A DNA stretch of 13,064 nt from Dehalococcoidia bacterium (GTDB lineage Bacteria; Chloroflexota; Dehalococcoidia; DSTF01; JALHUB01). The stretch is taken from contig JALHUB010000285.1 of assembly GCA_022865685.1 (NCBI GenBank), positions 1 through 13,064 on the forward strand. The letters run 5' to 3'. Shown here piece after piece: positions 10,900 through 13,064 of this stretch (the stretch's first letter is position 1; the number at the start of each line of letters is the position of its first letter). The notes below the pieces were generated by a model. That model worked only from the letters and a program-made list of their open reading frames with translations. It was not told where the DNA came from and did not search any database. The translations under genes and the position numbers were made by a program.

Positions 10900-11892
10900 G
10901 TGTCGAAGCCGAGCATCTTCGTGACACGCGCGCTGCCCGGTGACCCTACGCCCCGACTGCGTGAGGTCGCGGACGTCGAAATCTGGCCGGGCGACGAACC
11001 GCCGCCGCACGGCGAGCTGGTCCGCCGCGCCGCAGACGCCGACGCCCTCCTCACGATGCTCACCGACCCTATCGACGACGCCGTGCTCGACGCCGGCAAG
11101 CGACTGCGCATCGTCGCCCAAATGGCCGTCGGCTACGACAACGTCGACGTGGCGGCGGCGACGGAGCGCGGCATCCTTGTCACCAACACGCCGGGCGTCC
11201 TCACGGAGACCACCGCCGACCTCGCGTTCGCGCTCCTCCTGGCGGCGGCGCGGCGCATCGTCGAGGGCGACCGGCTGACGCGCACGGGCGGATGGAAGAG
11301 CTGGCACCCCTCATTCCTGCTGGGGCAGGACGTGCACGGCGCCACCCTGGGCATCGTCGGACTCGGACAGATCGGGCTGGCGGTGGCGCGACGCGCCCGC
11401 GGTTTCGACATGCGCATCCTCTACCACGACCGGACGCGGCACCCTCAGGCGGAGGCGGAACTCGGCGCCGAATACGTCAGCCTCGACCGGCTGCTGGGCG
11501 AGTCCGACTTCGTTAGCCTGCACGTGCCGCTGGCGTCGCAGACGCGTCACCTCATAGGCCAGCGGGAGCTGTCGCTGATGAAGCCGTCGGCGGTGCTCGT
11601 GAACGCGGCGCGCGGTGCGGTAGTCGACCAGCAGGCGCTCTGCGCGGCGCTGAAGGAGCGACGCATCGCGGCGGCAGGGCTGGACGTGGCGGAAATCGAG
11701 CCCATACCTGTCGATGACCCGCTGCTCACGCTGGACAACGTCGTCGTCACGCCGCATATCGGCAGTGCCAGCGTCGCGACGCGGGCGAGGATGGCAGAGA
11801 TGGCCGTCGAGAGCGTCCTCCAGGCGCTTCGCGGCGAGTTGCCGTCGAATTGCGTCAACGCGGAGGCGTTTTCGCGCCGCAAACAGGCCTGA
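10900..11892 (+). CDS. D-isomer-specific 2-hydroxyacid dehydrogenase (glyoxylate/hydroxypyruvate reductase-like)
   Basis: This 330-residue cytoplasmic enzyme should interconvert a 2-oxoacid and its D-2-hydroxyacid using NAD(P)H. The nucleotide-binding motif is GLGQIG (154-159), and the residue after that strand, YHDRTR, has an Arg near the dinucleotide ribose that could favour NADPH. Catalytic residues are R238 in NAARGAVVD, E267 in GLDVAEIEP and H286 in TPHIGSAS. The N-terminal substrate-binding half has the conserved VGYDNVDVAAATERGILVTN segment. Everything expected is present and length is typical. The start is GTG with AAGGAG eight bases upstream. It resembles glyoxylate and hydroxypyruvate reductases more than phosphoglycerate dehydrogenase, since no C-terminal regulatory domain follows. 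It stands alone between a repeat-rich spacer and the pyrE-like gene. Confidence 0.92.
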   Translation: MSKPSIFVTRALPGDPTPRLREVADVEIWPGDEPPPHGELVRRAADADALLTMLTDPIDDAVLDAGKRLRIVAQMAVGYDNVDVAAATERGILVTNTPGVLTETTADLAFALLLAAARRIVEGDRLTRTGGWKSWHPSFLLGQDVHGATLGIVGLGQIGLAVARRARGFDMRILYHDRTRHPQAEAELGAEYVSLDRLLGESDFVSLHVPLASQTRHLIGQRELSLMKPSAVLVNAARGAVVDQQALCAALKERRIAAAGLDVAEIEPIPVDDPLLTLDNVVVTPHIGSASVATRARMAEMAVESVLQALRGELPSNCVNAEAFSRRKQA

Positions 11893-11917
11893 GGGACTAC
11901 GAATCGCGTCCCGTTTC

Positions 11918-11926
11918 TGTTATCAT
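11918..11926 (+). promoter_or_regulatory. Possible extended -10 promoter of the pyrE-like gene
   Basis: TGT followed by TATCAT matches an extended -10 element, with no recognisable -35 box. A start near 11933 leaves a leader of about 26 bases before the TTG at 11959. Confidence 0.35.
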
Positions 11927-11958
11927 TAGCCATCATCTTGCCCTGACAGGGACGTCGT

Positions 11959-12603
11959 TTGGCGCGCGCGCTCTCCCAGACCGGCAACCTCTGGCTCGCC
12001 GACACCCTCTGGAAACTGGGGGCGATTGAGTTCGGCGATTTCACGCTCGGTCGCACGGCCGTGCACTCGCCGGTCCACGTCAACTTGCGACTCCTCATCA
12101 GCAAGCCCGCCGCCCTCCAGCGCGCCGCCCGCGTCATCCGCGACAAGGTGGCGACCCTGCAACGGATGCTGAACCCGCAGGTCGCGCCCTTCCAGCGTGT
12201 GGCGGGCGTGCCGTTCGGCGGACTGCACCTGGCGACCGCCTACTCGCTGACGGCGAAGGTGCCGCTGATCTACATCCGCCCGCAGCACGCCGACGGCGTC
12301 CGCATCGAAGGGCTGCACGAGCGCGGCCAGACCGTCCTCATCGTCGACGACTTGGTAACCGGCGGCCACAGCATCCTGGACACAGCACAGCGACTGCGCG
12401 AGGAAGGCCTGCAGGTCAAGGACGCGGTCGTCCTCGTCGACCGGCAGCAGGGTGGGCGGCAGGCGCTACGGAAGGCGGGCATCAACCTGACCTCGCTTCT
12501 GACGCTGCAGGTGATACTCAACTACCTTATGTCCAGCGGCAAGATAACGGAGGAATCGTATCAGCGCTCGTTGGCGTACCTGGAGACGCACCGACCACCC
12601 TGA
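11959..12603 (+). CDS. pyrE: Orotate phosphoribosyltransferase-like protein
   Basis: This 214-residue protein looks like orotate phosphoribosyltransferase, which joins orotate to PRPP to make orotidine monophosphate in pyrimidine synthesis. The family start region is FGDFTLGRTAVHSPVHVNLR (25-44), then GVPFGGLHLATAYSL, and the PRPP motif VLIVDDLVTGGHS (126-138), a perfect 13-residue pattern. The catalytic loop is unusual: where active enzymes carry an RKExK run, this has RPQHADG (107-113), with no lysine. The lysine usual near the start of the fold (TLKSGR) is also absent. It may therefore be an inactive or differently specialised paralogue. The TTG start has AGGGA about eight bases upstream. 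The gene stands alone and ends in a strong terminator. Family is confident, catalytic activity is not. Confidence 0.85.
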   Translation: MARALSQTGNLWLADTLWKLGAIEFGDFTLGRTAVHSPVHVNLRLLISKPAALQRAARVIRDKVATLQRMLNPQVAPFQRVAGVPFGGLHLATAYSLTAKVPLIYIRPQHADGVRIEGLHERGQTVLIVDDLVTGGHSILDTAQRLREEGLQVKDAVVLVDRQQGGRQALRKAGINLTSLLTLQVILNYLMSSGKITEESYQRSLAYLETHRPP

Positions 12604-12628
12604 CGAACGTCACGGCGGGAAAAAACCG

Positions 12629-12655
12629 AGAGCGGAGGATGACCTCCGCTCTTTT
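12629..12655. terminator. Bidirectional intrinsic terminator
   Basis: Perfect 10-bp arms AGAGCGGAGG and CCTCCGCTCT flank the loop ATGA. On the plus strand TTT follows, and on the minus strand the hairpin runs on to CGGTTTTTT. It sits between two convergent genes, the pyrE-like gene and the small HTH gene, and can serve both. Confidence 0.88.
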
Positions 12656-12676
12656 CGTTACGCCGACGACCGTCTT

Positions 12677-12892
12677 CTAGAGGAGACGGCGGATCGGTTT
12701 GCGGCCGGGTCGCGGGTCGTAGTTCGTCTTGAACATTTCGAGTTTATCCCGCTCGATGAGGTACTTGCCGGCGAAGATGAGCGCGGGCACCTTTCGCTGC
12801 TTGATGAGGCGGCGCAGGCTCTGCGGGTGGATATTCAGCTCCCTGGCGGCTTCCACGAGGTCGAGGTAGTTGTCGAAGGGTTCACTGACCAT
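12677..12892 (-). CDS. Small helix-turn-helix DNA-binding protein (excisionase-like)
   Basis: This 71-residue protein has the pattern of an excisionase/MerR-type winged helix. LVEAARELNIHPQSLRRLIKQRKVPALIFAGKYLIERDKLEMF (12-54) gives helix, turn, recognition helix, then the wing and a final helix. A basic tail follows, DPRPGRKPIRRLL (59-71), resembling an AT-hook-like minor-groove binder. I chose the second ATG at 12892, because GGGAG lies six bases before it, whereas the ATG at 12898 would directly abut that site. There is no integrase or phage gene nearby, so a true excisionase role is unlikely. A transcriptional regulator of unknown target fits better. An inverted repeat lies just upstream and could be an autoregulatory site. 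Confidence 0.8.
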   Translation of the reverse strand: MVSEPFDNYLDLVEAARELNIHPQSLRRLIKQRKVPALIFAGKYLIERDKLEMFKTNYDPRPGRKPIRRLL

Positions 12893-12898
12893 GCCCAT

Positions 12899-12903
12899 CT
12901 CCC
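12899..12903 (-). promoter_or_regulatory. Ribosome binding site that decides the HTH start
   Basis: GGGAG on the minus strand directly precedes ATG 12898 but is correctly spaced, six bases, from ATG 12892. This shortens the protein from 73 to 71 residues. Confidence 0.55.
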
Positions 12904-12944
12904 GGCTGGTAATATGCTAAGACGCATCAGTGATTGTACCAGCC
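12904..12944. promoter_or_regulatory. Inverted repeat in the leader of the HTH gene
   Basis: Perfect 8-base arms GGCTGGTA (12904-12911) and TACCAGCC (12937-12944) lie 25 bases apart, ending next to the ribosome site of the HTH gene. A TTGACA box on the minus strand overlaps the outer end (12950-12945), but no good -10 box is found at the right spacing. It could be an operator or an mRNA hairpin next to the ribosome site. Confidence 0.4.
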
Positions 12945-12976
12945 TTGTCAAGCTAATGGCCAGCATTCGCGTCGAT

Positions 12977-13064
12977 TTATCTGCGGGCCCTCCTCATTCC
13001 CCACATGTAGAGTGAACCTACCACAAGGAGCGTCGAACCGAACCCCAGCAGACCCGGTACAAAC
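12977..13064 (-). CDS. C-terminal fragment of a small membrane protein (5' end off the window)
   Basis: The last 28 codons of a minus-strand frame are visible, reading FVPGLLGFGSTLLVVGSLY then MWGMRRARR and a TAA stop. This is a hydrophobic segment of about 20 residues followed by a positively charged end, the pattern of a final transmembrane helix with a cytoplasmic tail. The family cannot be named from the fragment. It lies upstream of the HTH gene on the same strand with an 84-base gap. Gene status is probable because of composition but not certain. Confidence 0.5.
   Translation of the reverse strand, partial: FVPGLLGFGSTLLVVGSLYMWGMRRARR

Noticed and set aside
12677..12892. Excisionase of an integrated element
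   Set aside because: The fold fits, but there is no integrase, attachment repeat or tRNA gene nearby, so a mobile-element role is not supported.
1..13064. CRISPR array, tRNA, rRNA, transposase, integrase or phage module
   Set aside because: I saw no regularly spaced direct repeats, no tRNA or rRNA signatures, and no recombinase-like protein.

Overview
The window is GC-rich (by eye in the low-to-mid sixties percent), and its genes suggest an anaerobic or facultatively anaerobic bacterium. It carries a tungstate importer, an oxygen-sensitive type of 2-oxoacid:ferredoxin oxidoreductase, and several extragenic palindromes. GTG and TTG starts, clear Shine-Dalgarno sites and sigma-70-like promoters fit a bacterium. 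Chloroflexota is my best guess from the overall style, but it is an impression and not a proof. There is no tRNA, rRNA, CRISPR array, integrase or insertion sequence.

Region 1 (1-3691, all minus strand): a probable tungstate uptake locus. Read along the minus strand it holds a 209-residue membrane protein of unknown function, a stand-alone ModE-type DNA-binding domain, then tupA (lipoprotein binding protein), tupB (permease) and tupC (ATPase, running off the left edge). The tup genes are tightly packed and tupB/tupC overlap. Just upstream of the 209-residue gene lies a 31-residue membrane peptide with a strong ribosome binding site and a near-consensus promoter.

Region 2 (3833-4720): back-to-back promoters drive the 31-residue peptide (minus) and an RNase Z-like metallo-beta-lactamase-fold hydrolase (plus).

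Region 3 (4775-8660, plus): a two-gene pyruvate:ferredoxin oxidoreductase. The first gene holds the alpha and gamma domains, the second the ferredoxin and thiamine-diphosphate domains, as if a NifJ chain had been cut in two. A promoter with a perfect 12-bp palindrome between its -35 and -10 boxes precedes it. Downstream is a compactly folded segment ending in an intrinsic terminator, which may be an undescribed small RNA with C-rich loops.

Region 4 (8713-11892): a HAD hydrolase (minus), a LysE-family exporter (plus), a YHS metal-binding protein (plus) and a D-2-hydroxyacid dehydrogenase (plus). They are separated by several palindromic extragenic repeats and look like independent units.

Region 5 (11918-13064): a pyrE-like phosphoribosyltransferase lacking the usual catalytic-loop lysines, a bidirectional terminator, a small excisionase-like HTH protein on the minus strand, and the 3' end of a small membrane protein cut by the right edge.

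The metabolic theme is ferredoxin-linked chemistry: the oxidoreductase yields reduced ferredoxin, and imported tungstate could supply tungsto-enzymes that also use ferredoxin. That link is inference from proximity. The least explained elements are the candidate small RNA, the 31-residue peptide, the HTH-only ModE protein and the altered PyrE.
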